Shown: one piece after another, positions 6,830-7,485 of the stretch
Position numbering within the stretch: the first letter of the stretch is position 1
How the letters are laid out: each line of letters starts with the position of its first letter
NCBI GenBank assembly: GCA_024638395.1
Contig: JAHEKK010000067.1
Location: forward strand, 2,987 to 10,471
DNA from: Gemmatimonadota bacterium
Lineage (GTDB): Bacteria > Gemmatimonadota > Gemmatimonadetes > Longimicrobiales > Gaopeijiaceae
Length of the DNA: 7,485 nucleotides
Direction: 5' to 3'
Translations under genes and position numbers: made by a program
Notes under the pieces: model-generated
What the model was told of the DNA's origin: nothing
Seen by the model: the letters and a program-made list of their open reading frames with translations, nothing else
The model's database searches: none

Positions 6830-7485
6830 CATCCGCCTCTGCCGCCAGGTAGCCGAAGGACGCCCACTGGTCCGACATGGCCAGGAGGCGTTGCTCCGTC
6901 GACTCGGCCTCCGCCTCTCGACCCTCCAGGCGATGGGCGTTCATCACGCCGTAGAGCACCGTGGCGCTTGCAAGGGCGTCGTCTCCATCGGGCATGACTC
7001 CGTCGACCGCGAGCTCTCCCTTGTACAGGAGCAACAGGTCCCGGTAGGCGTCGTTTTCGATGATGTCCATCTCGGCGTTGACGGGTCCGAGGAGGCCCTG
7101 AGCGTCAGCGTCCCGGCCCAGGCGCCTGAGGGTCAAGTACGTCCAATAGCTGGTCGCCACGAGCGCGTCCGGGTTGTCGGATACCCCAAGGCAGTTGTGG
7201 TAGGCTTCGATAGCCGACGTGTAGTCACCTTTGAGGTAGTGGGCCAGCCCGAGATGGTACCAGGTATTGAACTGGAGAGTGCTCGTGGGGATCCCCCTGG
7301 CGTTGGGAAGGCCATCGGGCTCCACTTGATCCTCCGTCCCCTCGATGAGGGCGGCCGCCTGCTCGAAGTCCCGAATCGCCAGATCGATCTCGCGCACGGA
7401 GAGGTACCGGTGCCCGCGGTGGCGGTAGAGCCGCGCGTCCTCGGGGAAGACGTCGATGGCTTCCGAGTACACTTGTATGGCTTCG
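6816..7485 (-). CDS. TPR-repeat protein, C-terminal fragment (5' end outside window)
   Basis: About 222 residues are visible; the frame remains open to the right edge (Glu-Ala-Ile-Gln are the first readable residues), so the GTG at 7472 is an internal Val codon rather than a start. The stop is TGA at 6816-6818. Tetratricopeptide-type helix pairs are seen: the tail of one unit (EAIQVYSEAIDVFPEDARLY), a full unit at about residues 16-49 (RHRGHRYLSVREIDLAIRDF), another at about 73-106 (WYHLGLAHYLKGDYTSAIEA) and a weaker one after it (SYWTYLTLRRLGRDADA). The rest is helical without clear TPR consensus and ends in an Ala/Glu-rich tail. TPR units bind other proteins or peptides; no catalytic motif is seen. 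The propeller gene follows after 88 bases on the same strand and could share its transcript. The full protein's job cannot be judged from this half. Confidence 0.85.
   Translation of the reverse strand, partial: EAIQVYSEAIDVFPEDARLYRHRGHRYLSVREIDLAIRDFEQAAALIEGTEDQVEPDGLPNARGIPTSTLQFNTWYHLGLAHYLKGDYTSAIEAYHNCLGVSDNPDALVATSYWTYLTLRRLGRDADAQGLLGPVNAEMDIIENDAYRDLLLLYKGELAVDGVMPDGDDALASATVLYGVMNAHRLEGREAEAESTEQRLLAMSDQWASFGYLAAEADAARR

Noticed and set aside
7470..7472. GTG as the start codon of the TPR gene
   Set aside because: The frame continues upstream to the window edge with TPR-like residues (Glu-Ala-Ile-Gln), so this is an internal Val codon of a truncated gene.

Overview
This is a high-GC bacterial window with dense genes and strong G/C preference at third codon positions. 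Extracytoplasmic proteins with bacterial Ig-like domains, a gluzincin metallopeptidase lipoprotein and an LVIVD-type propeller suggest a Gemmatimonadota-like or similar soil or marine bacterium. That placement rests on protein style only, since there is no rRNA or marker gene here.

Left part, + strand (1-1232): the C-terminal end of a gamma-glutamyltransferase-family protein runs in from the left edge. Its end overlaps the start of a Sir2 NAD-dependent protein deacylase, so the two are probably co-transcribed. The Sir2 protein keeps the NAD, catalytic and zinc motifs and has the Tyr-x-x-Arg signature of class III (acidic-acyl) deacylases. It also carries an unusual insert of about 30 residues just before the catalytic histidine.

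Centre, + strand (1389-3887): after a 156-base gap lies an 832-residue predicted lipoprotein. It has a lipobox, three Ig-like modules, a linker, and a C-terminal HExxH metallopeptidase domain resembling the M30/hyicolysin group. It converges on the next gene block with only 18 bases between stop codons, and a 7-bp G/C hairpin spans that junction.

Right part, - strand (7485 down to 3906): in transcription order there is a TPR protein cut by the right edge, an exported Ig-like/seven-bladed-propeller protein, and a PLP-dependent threonine/serine dehydratase-family enzyme. The last two are 2 bases apart and likely translationally coupled. No common pathway joining a surface propeller and a cytoplasmic PLP enzyme is evident.

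No mobile element, CRISPR array, tRNA, rRNA or riboswitch was found, and no clearly new multi-gene system is visible. The points most worth following up are the Sir2 insert with its frame ambiguity, the Ig-array metallopeptidase, and the histidine repeated across the propeller blades.
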